Shown here: one piece after another, positions 4,708-9,892 of the stretch
Numbering within the stretch: position 1 is the first letter of the stretch
How the letters are laid out: each line of letters starts with the position of its first letter
Source of the DNA: Novosphingobium sp.
GTDB taxonomy: Bacteria > Pseudomonadota > Alphaproteobacteria > Sphingomonadales > Sphingomonadaceae
Length of the DNA stretch: 12,161 bases
Assembly (NCBI GenBank): GCA_021299075.1
Contig: JAJTFU010000069.1
Span: 1-12,161, forward strand
Reading direction: 5' to 3'
The notes under the pieces: model-generated
Seen by the model: only the letters and a program-made list of their open reading frames with translations
The model's database searches: none
Told to the model about the DNA's origin: nothing
Position numbers and translations under genes: made by a program

Positions 4708-5208
4708 TTGGAAAGCCCGCCGCTCGACCCGTCAACCGACGCTGCACCCAGCCCGGATGCGACACCTTCCCGTGCTGGTCGCAAGACTTCGGCCGCAGCT
4801 GGACGTGTCGGGATCACCGTCCGCAAAAAGAAACCCGGCCCCAAGAAGGGGAAGTATAACGCCAAGGGCGAGCACTACGATGGGTTCTGGTTTGCCAGCC
4901 AGGCAGAACTCAAGCGCTACAAGCAGCTGCGTGAACTCGAGGCTGCCGGCCTGATCGACACGCTGCGCTGCCAGATCCCCTTCCGTGTGGCGCTGAACAA
5001 CCAGCACATGTTCAACTACATCGCTGACTTTGAATACCGTGTGCTCGACGAGCTCGGCCGGGAGCAGCGCAGCGTGGTTGAAGATGTGAAGGGCATGGTC
5101 ATGCCCATCTACAAGCTCAAGCGGAAGATGGTCGAGGCCATGCACGGCATCAAGATCATCGAGATCCCAGCTGGTGAGGTGGACAAGTGGGCAACCCGCA
5201 TACCGTAG
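4708..5208 (+). CDS. DUF1064 family protein, probable PD-(D/E)XK nuclease
   Basis: The gene starts with TTG at 4708, supported by GAGGAG about 8 nt upstream and a 2-nt gap from the previous stop. The 166-residue product has a disordered N-terminus (1-35), a basic stretch VRKKKPGPKKGKYNAKGEHY, then the conserved DUF1064 core: DGFWFASQAELKRYKQLREL, EAAGLIDTLRCQIPF, FNYIADFEYRV and VVEDVKGMVMPIYKLKRKMV. Asp107 in the IADF strand and Asp126-x-Lys128 in EDVKG fit a PD-(D/E)XK active site, with Glu67 as a possible upstream residue. DUF1064 proteins are common in phage replication regions and are thought to be Holliday-junction-resolvase or repair-nuclease-like; the activity here is inferred from the motif. 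It lies directly before the replication initiator. Confidence 0.85.
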   Translation: MESPPLDPSTDAAPSPDATPSRAGRKTSAAAGRVGITVRKKKPGPKKGKYNAKGEHYDGFWFASQAELKRYKQLRELEAAGLIDTLRCQIPFRVALNNQHMFNYIADFEYRVLDELGREQRSVVEDVKGMVMPIYKLKRKMVEAMHGIKIIEIPAGEVDKWATRIP

Positions 5209-5219
5209 GAGAGAACGGC

Positions 5220-5927
5220 ATGGCTATTGCTGCCATCGAGTGGGCCTTCAACCAGTCCACTCCAAACCCGAGTGCCAAGCTGGTGCTGCTGGCACTGGCC
5301 GACCATGCCGATGAGCATGGTCACTGCTGGCCTGGCATCAGCCGCATCGAACAGCGCACCGGACTATCCCGCTCGACGGTGATCCGTGCGCTGGCCGAGC
5401 TTGAGACCGGGCGCCTGATCGAACGCACCCGGCGTGGCACCACTAGCAACAGCTACACTTTAACTAGTGTCACCATGACACCACCAAAGTGTCACCATGA
5501 CACTACCCCTAGTGTCACCATGACACCCGAACCGTCATTAGAAACGTCAAAGAAGCCTAACAGGGCGCGCGCCCAACTAAGCAGCATAACCGAGGACTGG
5601 CATCCCGATGCTGATCTCTGGAAGTGGGCGCACGACAACTTCCCCCTGTTCACCCGAGAGGACTTGACCAATGCAACCGATAGGTTCCGTGATCACTGGA
5701 TTAGCAAAGCCGAGCGTCGAGCAGACTGGCGCGCCAGCTGGCGCAACTGGATCCGCAACGATGCCAAGTTTGCAGCGCGCTCCCACTCTGCCACTCGGCT
5801 GGATCGGGTCCGCTCGACAAATGCTGAGCGTATCAACGCTGCAATGGATCGGCACGGCGTATCACAAACGCGAGAGCCCGGTCGGTCACACCTTAGGCTC
5901 GTTGCAGATAGTGATAGCGGACATTGA
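5220..5927 (+). CDS. Phage replication initiator, winged helix plus DnaT-like C-terminal region
   Basis: The ATG at 5220 follows AGGAGAG by about 7 nt. Residues 7-75 form a winged helix: SAKLVLLALADHADEHGHCW, GISRIEQRTGLSRSTVIRAL, AELETGRLIERTRRG. A flexible linker (about 78-125) is encoded by DNA that carries three palindromic iterons. The C-terminal region (126-186), WHPDADLWKWAHDNF and RFRDHWISKAERRADWRASW with RNWIRND, is the helical module seen in many phage replisome proteins. The organisation copies lambda O, where the origin lies in the middle of the initiator gene and the N-terminal domain binds the iterons. Binding of this protein to its own gene is thus expected, with the C-terminal part recruiting the helicase loader encoded next. 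The specific family name is not certain. Confidence 0.8.
   Translation: MAIAAIEWAFNQSTPNPSAKLVLLALADHADEHGHCWPGISRIEQRTGLSRSTVIRALAELETGRLIERTRRGTTSNSYTLTSVTMTPPKCHHDTTPSVTMTPEPSLETSKKPNRARAQLSSITEDWHPDADLWKWAHDNFPLFTREDLTNATDRFRDHWISKAERRADWRASWRNWIRNDAKFAARSHSATRLDRVRSTNAERINAAMDRHGVSQTREPGRSHLRLVADSDSGH
5466..5526 (+). repeat. Three palindromic iterons, putative replication origin
   Basis: AGTGTCACCATGACAC occurs three times without mismatch, at 5466-5481, 5488-5503 and 5511-5526. Start-to-start distances are 22 and 23 bp, close to two helical turns, so the sites face the same side of DNA. Each has the arms GTGTCA and TGACAC around CCA. They encode the linker of the initiator (residues about 83-103) and therefore look like intragenic iterons. 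The following 40 bp are somewhat AT-richer (for example GTCATTAGAAACGTCAAAG) and could be the unwinding region. Confidence 0.75.
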
Positions 5928-6258
5928 TCGGGACGCTAACGCTATCGAAACATGGATGAGGCCAGCCACCAAGGCGACCATCATCAAGACTGTCGAAGCT
6001 ATGGCCTCGCTGTTCCAAGCGCCTGTGCCTGATGATCTCGGCTTTGATCTCTATATCCTGGCGCTGGCACAGATGCCTGGCCCAGTGTTCAAGGCAGCAC
6101 GCAACAAGCTGATCACCACCCACAAGTGGCCGCGCCTACCCTTGCCGGCTGACTTTGTTGCAGCAGGGCAGGAAGAACAGGAGAGGATCGATGCTGTCCG
6201 CTCCGTGCTTCAGACCGCGCGCCGCCAAGCTGAGCGCGCGATCCTCACCCTGCGCTGA
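5911..6258 (+). CDS. Probable replication partner, helicase-loader-like, 115 residues
   Basis: The frame is open from further upstream, so the start is uncertain: GTG at 5911 (17-nt overlap with the initiator), TTG at 5902 or ATG at 5956 are possible, none with a strong ribosome site. The conserved-looking part is MRPATKATIIKTVEAMASLF, FDLYILALAQMPGPVFKAAR and HKWPRLPLPADFVAA, followed by a charged helix. The pattern of a helical block, then LP-x-PADF and an acidic helix, resembles the N-terminal region of lambda P and similar loaders, which hand the host DnaB helicase to the initiator. The position directly after an O-like initiator is the expected one. There is no Walker motif, so it is not a DnaC-type ATPase. 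The assignment is mainly by context. Confidence 0.6.
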   Translation: MIADIDRDANAIETWMRPATKATIIKTVEAMASLFQAPVPDDLGFDLYILALAQMPGPVFKAARNKLITTHKWPRLPLPADFVAAGQEEQERIDAVRSVLQTARRQAERAILTLR

Positions 6259-6273
6259 CGCATTATTTTGTAG

Positions 6274-6301
6274 TTGAAATGCTGCATGTATGCAGTAGTA
6301 T
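6274..6301 (+). promoter_or_regulatory. Promoter with operator C in its spacer, before the exonuclease gene
   Basis: TTGAAA at 6274-6279 (5 of 6 to the -35 consensus) and TAGTAT at 6296-6301 (4 of 6 to the -10) are separated by 16 bp. The spacer is TGCTGCATGTATGCAG, with the perfect palindrome CTGCATGTATGCAG at 6282-6295. A protein bound there would block RNA polymerase. The exonuclease ATG is at 6322. Confidence 0.6.
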
Positions 6302-6321
6302 CAACACCACAGGAGAGAAAC

Positions 6322-7125
6322 ATGGCATCCCTTGAGACTATCCGCGCCAACCGCAGCGAGGGCATCGGTTCATCCGACACCAAGCGCATCATGGATGGCG
6401 ACTGGCACCGCCTCTACATGGAAAAGGTAGGCGAGACCGAGCCGGAAGATTTGTCCGGCGTGTTTCGTGTGCAGCTGGGCATCTACACCGAGACGTTCCA
6501 CCTCGACTGGCTCGAGCGCAAGTATGCCTGCCAGATCGAGCGCCCGATGCAGCGCTTCTATGCGCCTGACTATCCCGTCATGTTCGCCCACCTCGACGGG
6601 GTGCATGTCGGCAAGGGTGTGCCGGTAGAAACCAAGCACACCAGCAGTGACGCACGGCTGCGTGACAAGGCAGTCTACTACATGCCGCAGCTGCAGCATG
6701 TGCTGTCCATCACCGGCCATGACTACATGCTGTTCTCGATCATCGCTGGCAACAGCGAGCCGGAATGGTGCGAGGTTGCCGCCAACCTTGAATACCAGGC
6801 CGAGCTACGCGAGCTGATCAAGAGCTTCTGGTGGCACGTCGAGCAGCGTGTGCCGCCCGAGATTATCCCGACTGCCACGCTCAAGGCGGTCGAGCGTGTC
6901 GGCGCCACCACTCCGATCGATGGGCTGAAGCCCTACGACATGACCGGCAACAACGAGTGGGCCAACTACGCGCAGGACTACATCGACTGCATGGCGGCGG
7001 CTGCGTTGTTCGCCGATGCCAAGGATGGCCTGAAGAAAATGATGCCTGCCGATGCCAGCGAGTGCACCGGCCACGGCATTACCATCAAGCGGGACAAGCG
7101 CGGTGCGCTGAGGTTCGGCGCATGA
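6322..7125 (+). CDS. YqaJ/lambda-exonuclease-like viral recombinase nuclease
   Basis: The ATG at 6322 follows AGGAGAG by 6 nt. The 267-residue protein has the order of motifs of the YqaJ family: IRANRSEGIGSSDTKRIM (7-24), RVQLGIYTETFHLDWLERKY (49-68), FAHLDG (88-93), PVETKH (101-106) and YYMPQLQHVL (119-128). Asp92, Glu103 and Lys105 give the PD-(D/E)XK catalytic set, and Glu57 is the usual upstream acidic residue. Enzymes of this family degrade one strand of duplex ends 5' to 3' and work with a single-strand annealing protein; a Rad52-like protein is encoded about 410 nt downstream. It is transcribed from a promoter with operator C. Its stop overlaps the ATG of a 26-residue peptide in an ATGA junction. 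Confidence 0.88.
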   Translation: MASLETIRANRSEGIGSSDTKRIMDGDWHRLYMEKVGETEPEDLSGVFRVQLGIYTETFHLDWLERKYACQIERPMQRFYAPDYPVMFAHLDGVHVGKGVPVETKHTSSDARLRDKAVYYMPQLQHVLSITGHDYMLFSIIAGNSEPEWCEVAANLEYQAELRELIKSFWWHVEQRVPPEIIPTATLKAVERVGATTPIDGLKPYDMTGNNEWANYAQDYIDCMAAAALFADAKDGLKKMMPADASECTGHGITIKRDKRGALRFGA

Positions 7126-7202
7126 TCGACCTCACCTGGATCAACATCATCGTTGGCATCGCCGCTTATTGCGCCGTGGTCACGCTGTTCGTGACCGGGT
7201 AG
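7122..7202 (+). CDS. 26-residue single-span membrane peptide
   Basis: An ATG at 7122 overlaps the stop of the exonuclease gene (ATGA), which suggests translational coupling. The product MIDLTWINIIVGIAAYCAVV, then TLFVTG, is almost entirely one hydrophobic helix with one acidic residue near the N-terminus. There is no independent ribosome site beyond AGGTTCGGCGC. The frame is short and could be chance, but a hydrophobic peptide ending cleanly after about 20 apolar residues at an ATGA junction is suggestive. The function is unknown. Confidence 0.45.
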   Translation: MIDLTWINIIVGIAAYCAVVTLFVTG

Positions 7203-7241
7203 CACCACTTCATCAGCAACGTCCGACTGCAGGAGGCAGGC

Positions 7242-7541
7242 ATGGATCTGTTCGACTATCCCAACCAGCCAGGTTTCAAGGAACAAGAAACGTCGAGAGC
7301 GGCGGCCGAGGCAATCGCCCCTCGCACGCCCCGCCTTCGTGCGGCGTGCCTTCGGGTGATCGCCCGTCAGCCAGCAACACCAGATGAGGTGGCAGATGAG
7401 CTGGGCCTGTCGATCCTCTCGATCCGGCCACGCTTTACCGAACTCGCCCGAACCGGGCGCATTACCGACACCGGCCTGCGCCGCCCCAACCAGAGCGGGC
7501 GCATGGCTAAGGTGTGGTGCATCAAGGAGACAGCACAGTGA
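7242..7541 (+). CDS. Winged-helix phage protein of 99 residues
   Basis: The ATG at 7242 is set by GGAGG (in CAGGAGGCAGGC). The protein starts MDLFDYPNQPGFKEQETSRA, contains AAEAIAPRTPRLRAACLRVI, then a winged-helix core PATPDEVADELGLSILSIRP, RFTELARTGRITDTGLRRPN, and ends with SGRMAKVW. This arrangement is widespread in phage and prophage replication regions of proteobacteria, usually annotated only as hypothetical or HTH. The recognition helix would be SILSIRPRFTELAR (57-70), with the wing around DTGLRRPNQSGRMAK. It probably binds DNA at recombination or replication structures or acts as a local regulator. The last codons overlap the GTG of the next gene (GTGA). Confidence 0.8.
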   Translation: MDLFDYPNQPGFKEQETSRAAAEAIAPRTPRLRAACLRVIARQPATPDEVADELGLSILSIRPRFTELARTGRITDTGLRRPNQSGRMAKVWCIKETAQ

Positions 7542-8206
7542 GCGACAAGAACACACGCTTTTGGGACGCGCTCGGCAAGACCGACCCCAAGCACACCAAG
7601 GGTTTCAGCCGGGCGGGCGGGTTCAAAGGCACCGCACTCAAGCCGATCTGGATCGTCAAGCGGCTGACCGAAACCTTCGGCCCGGTCGGTGAAGGCTGGG
7701 GCACGGAAGAACCGCAGTTCACCCTGGTCCACGGACAGGACGGTGAGGTCATGGTCTATTGCCATGTCCGCTGCTGGCACACCAAGCCCGGCCAGTTCTT
7801 CTACGGGGTAGGCGGCGACAAGGTTGTGACCAAGCGCTCCTCGGGCCAGCTGTTCCACGACGACGAGGCTTTCAAGAAGGCGTTCACCGATGCGGTCAAC
7901 AACGCCTTCAAGTATGTCGGCGTCGGCGCCGACGTTCATATGGGCCAGTTCGAGGACAGCAAGTATCTCGATCAGGTCGGCGCTGAGTTTGCCGCCGAGG
8001 CCAAGGTCGACAAGGTGGCTGAGCTTGACGAGTTCCGCACTGCGATCGATGCCGCCACCAACCTTGAGCAGCTGGACCTGGCGCTCGCCAAGCACCGGCC
8101 GGCAGTCGATGCGCTTGCCAAGACGCACGCCGCACAGGTTGCTGCCGTGCGCCAGCACTACAGCGCCAAGAAGGGCGAGCTGACCAAGGTGCTCGAACCA
8201 GCATGA
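7538..8206 (+). CDS. Rad52-like single-strand annealing protein
   Basis: The start is GTG at 7538, within GTGA and 7 nt after AAGGAGA. The 222-residue product has RFWDALGKTDPKHTKGFSRA at 7-26, GTALKPIWIVKRLTETFGPV at 31-50, a beta-rich centre FTLVHGQDGEVMVYCHVRCW (61-80), then FYGVGGDKVV and DDEAFKKAFTDAVNNAFKYV (108-127) with GVGADVHMGQFEDSKYL. The combination of a beta-sheet core, the G-G-D-K loop and a helix of the form KKAxTDAxxxAxKxxG matches the Rad52/Rad22 superfamily of annealing proteins. With the YqaJ exonuclease and SSB it completes a two-component recombination system that pairs homologous ends. The C-terminal third (about 155-222) is helical and charged and may bind SSB. Confidence in the superfamily is fair, not certain. 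Confidence 0.75.
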   Translation: MSDKNTRFWDALGKTDPKHTKGFSRAGGFKGTALKPIWIVKRLTETFGPVGEGWGTEEPQFTLVHGQDGEVMVYCHVRCWHTKPGQFFYGVGGDKVVTKRSSGQLFHDDEAFKKAFTDAVNNAFKYVGVGADVHMGQFEDSKYLDQVGAEFAAEAKVDKVAELDEFRTAIDAATNLEQLDLALAKHRPAVDALAKTHAAQVAAVRQHYSAKKGELTKVLEPA

Positions 8207-8213
8207 GCTTCAT

Positions 8214-8233
8214 CCCCGGAGTGCAAGCCGGGG
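8214..8233 (+). promoter_or_regulatory. Hairpin after the annealing-protein gene
   Basis: CCCCGG at 8214-8219 pairs with CCGGGG at 8228-8233 around an 8-nt loop, 8 nt past the stop. No T run follows, so it may be a transcript-stabilising 3' hairpin rather than a terminator. Confidence 0.4.
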
Positions 8234-8255
8234 CTCCAGCCTGACGCCGTGACAG

Positions 8256-8357
8256 GTGAAGAACCACGGCACCCCCGCACCCTGCCCGCACTGCGCGACT
8301 AGGCAGCTAACTCCCGAAACCCGCTTACGGGGCAGGGTGCATCACCATCACCAGTGA
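8256..8357 (+). CDS. Doubtful 33-residue ORF with a CPHC cysteine pair
   Basis: From GTG at 8256 the frame reads MKNHGTPAPCPHCATRQLTP, then ETRLRGRVHHHHQ and a TGA. The CPHC knuckle followed by a TP-E-TR-L-R-GR segment resembles a short zinc ribbon that has lost its second cysteine pair. There is no ribosome site, and the frame runs through an 11-bp inverted repeat that precedes ssb. It may be a relic or chance. Confidence 0.2.
   Translation: MKNHGTPAPCPHCATRQLTPETRLRGRVHHHHQ
8277..8340 (+). promoter_or_regulatory. 11-bp inverted repeat in the ssb leader
   Basis: GCACCCTGCCC at 8277-8287 is the exact reverse complement of GGGCAGGGTGC at 8330-8340; 42 nt lie between them and include a CTGC/GCAG mini-stem. 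The ssb ATG is 35 nt downstream. It could be a leader hairpin for translational control or a protein-binding site. Confidence 0.5.
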
Positions 8358-8374
8358 CACAAAGGAGACATACC

Positions 8375-8782
8375 ATGCTTACCATGCAGGTGATTGGCAA
8401 CCTCGGCAAAGACCCCGAGTTCAAGACCCTCGACAGCGGGCGCCAGCTGTGCAGCTTCAGCCTTGCTTCGAACAAGAAGATCAAGGGCGAGAAGGTGACG
8501 ACCTGGGTGAACGTGACCGTGTTCGACGAGAACAAGATCAAGTTCCTCAAGGACTATGTGCGCAAGGGCAGCAAGCTCTTTGCCGAAGGCGAACCCGCGG
8601 CCCGTGCCTACTTGAAGGATGGCGAAGCCAAGCACAGCCTCGACCTGACGCTCGGCTTCAACTCCAAGCTCGAGATCCTTTCGAGCGAGCGCGCTGAGCG
8701 TGACGACGACGATCGCCGTGGAGCTGCGCCCGTGGGCGGCAGCGCCACCGATCTGAACGACGCCATTCCTGGCTGGGATTAA
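8375..8782 (+). CDS. ssb: Single-stranded DNA-binding protein
   Basis: The ATG at 8375 has AAAGGAGA 6 nt upstream. The 135-residue product is a bacterial/phage SSB with one OB fold (2-104): MQVIGNLGKDPEFKTLDSGR, then CSFSLASNKKIKGEKVTTWV with NVTVFDENKIKFLKDYVRKG and SKLFAEGE. Conserved features are the GNLGKDPE opening, the TTWVNVTVF strand and the KG-S-K-L-F-A-E-G strand. The linker is short and Asp/Arg-rich (107-116). The last residues are DLNDAIPGWD instead of the usual acidic DDDIPF tip, so interaction with host repair partners may differ. It protects ssDNA during replication and recombination and fits with the annealing protein upstream. Confidence 0.95.
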   Translation: MLTMQVIGNLGKDPEFKTLDSGRQLCSFSLASNKKIKGEKVTTWVNVTVFDENKIKFLKDYVRKGSKLFAEGEPAARAYLKDGEAKHSLDLTLGFNSKLEILSSERAERDDDDRRGAAPVGGSATDLNDAIPGWD

Positions 8783-8922
8783 CGACCCACATCCCAGTCT
8801 TGAATGACGGTGCGGGGCCTGAACCTCCCTTCATAATTCCCGCATCGTTCAACTTGGAAGGGGCCTGTCGGCTCCCCCCTCCTGTCTAACTGGCAGGTCC
8901 CTTTCATTTTCGGAGAGAGCTC
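8783..8922 (+). other. 140-nt intergenic region after ssb, with weak terminator-like hairpins
   Basis: GGGGCC (8860-8865) can pair with GG-CT-CCCC (8870-8877). CCTG (8881-8884) pairs with CAGG (8894-8897) and is followed by a T-rich stretch TCCCTTTCATTTT at 8898-8910. CATAAT near 8831 resembles a -10 box, but no -35 lies at the right distance. The end holds the ribosome site GGAGAGAG of the zinc-knuckle gene. Confidence 0.35.
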
Positions 8923-9045
8923 ATGCGTGAAGATTGGCACCAAGCGCCAGAGCCGGTGGAAGAACCGCCGTTCTGCGATCGCTGCTTTGGCTACCATCAC
9001 TGGCAAGCCGCCTGCCCTGACGAGGAGGACAACGACGATGAATGA
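8923..9045 (+). CDS. CCHC zinc-knuckle microprotein of 40 residues
   Basis: The ATG at 8923 has GGAGAGAG starting 11 nt upstream. The product MREDWHQAPEPVEEPPF is followed by CDRCFGYHHWQAAC and the acidic tail PDEEDNDDE. The cysteines and histidine have exactly the CX2CX4HX4C spacing of the retroviral-type zinc knuckle (C18, C21, H26, C31), a single-strand nucleic-acid-binding fold. The last 8 nt overlap the start of ardC in an ATGAATGA junction, so both are expected from one message. The acidic ends suggest protein contact or DNA mimicry. The gene is short enough to be missed by standard callers. Its function, perhaps as an ArdC partner, is inferred from position only. Confidence 0.65.
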   Translation: MREDWHQAPEPVEEPPFCDRCFGYHHWQAACPDEEDNDDE

Positions 9046-9880
9046 TCTGCACCAGACCATGACCGACCGGATCCTCGCCAGCGTTGACGAGGCTGGTCAG
9101 TGGAAGCCCTGTTGGCAGGGCATGACGGGTGGCCTGCCCACCAATGCCTCGACCGGCAAGCGCTACAATGGCGTCAACATCCTGTCGCTGTGGCTGTCAG
9201 GCTACGGCAGCAATCGCTGGGCCAGCTACAACCAGTGGCAAGCGCTCGGCGCCCAGGTCCGCAAGGGTGAGCGCGGCACCCCGATCATCTTCTACAAGGT
9301 GATCGAAGGGCCAACGCCTGACGACAACAAGCTGTTCGCGCGCGGCAGCAAGGTGTTCAACGCCGAGCAAGTCGATGGCGCACCAGCTGTTGAAGCGCCG
9401 CCAATCACCACCCTGTCAGCAGACCAACGCCTTGAAGCGCTCGACCGCTGGCTGATGGATCGCAGCCATGTGCTGCGGGTCCAGACTTCCGACAGCGCGC
9501 ACGCCTACTACCAGCCTGCGCTCGACACCGTTTACATGCCGGACTTCAGCCTGTTCCACACGCCCGAGCATTTCTACGGCACGCTGTTCCATGAGGCGAC
9601 CCACTGGACCGGCCACAAGTCCCGGCTTGACCGGCTTGCCAACTACATTGGCGAAGGCCGGGCCAAAGAAGAACTGGTTGCCGAGCTTGGCGCTGCGTTC
9701 CTGTGCGCTGAGTTTGGGATCGAGCAGGTCACGCGCGACGATCATGTCAGCTACATTGCCAGCTGGCTCAAGCACCTGAAGAACGACAAGCGCTGCATCG
9801 TCACTGCTGCCAGCCAGGCAAGCAAGGCGGTCGAGCTTCTCAATGCCATCCAACCTGCACAGCAGCAGCTTGCAGCCTGA
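9038..9880 (+). CDS. ardC: ArdC-family antirestriction protein, ssDNA-binding plus zincin metallopeptidase-like domain
   Basis: The start is ATG at 9038, 9 nt after GAGGAGG; longer frames upstream lack a ribosome site and overlap the zinc-knuckle gene. The 280-residue product has the N-terminal DUF1738 ssDNA-binding domain (1-110): WKPCWQGMTGGLPTNASTGK, RYNGVNILSLWLSGYGSNRW, ASYNQWQALGAQVRKGERGT, PIIFYKVIE. The C-terminal zincin-like domain carries HEATHWTGH (185-193), an HExxH site with a third His, and EELVAELGAAFLC (211-223), the usual glutamate-bearing helix. ArdC proteins bind single-stranded incoming DNA and shield it from type I and type II restriction; they are best known from conjugative plasmids. 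All predicted metal ligands are present. The next gene follows after 12 nt. Confidence 0.92.
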   Translation: MNDLHQTMTDRILASVDEAGQWKPCWQGMTGGLPTNASTGKRYNGVNILSLWLSGYGSNRWASYNQWQALGAQVRKGERGTPIIFYKVIEGPTPDDNKLFARGSKVFNAEQVDGAPAVEAPPITTLSADQRLEALDRWLMDRSHVLRVQTSDSAHAYYQPALDTVYMPDFSLFHTPEHFYGTLFHEATHWTGHKSRLDRLANYIGEGRAKEELVAELGAAFLCAEFGIEQVTRDDHVSYIASWLKHLKNDKRCIVTAASQASKAVELLNAIQPAQQQLAA

Positions 9881-9892
9881 TCGGAGAGAAAC

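Noticed and set aside
5466..5526. CRISPR array
   Set aside because: There are only three 16-bp repeats with spacers of 6-7 bp, and they lie inside an initiator gene; iterons explain them.
7367..8158. 263-residue reverse-strand frame
   Set aside because: It is antisense to the winged-helix and Rad52-like genes, which have good starts and family motifs.
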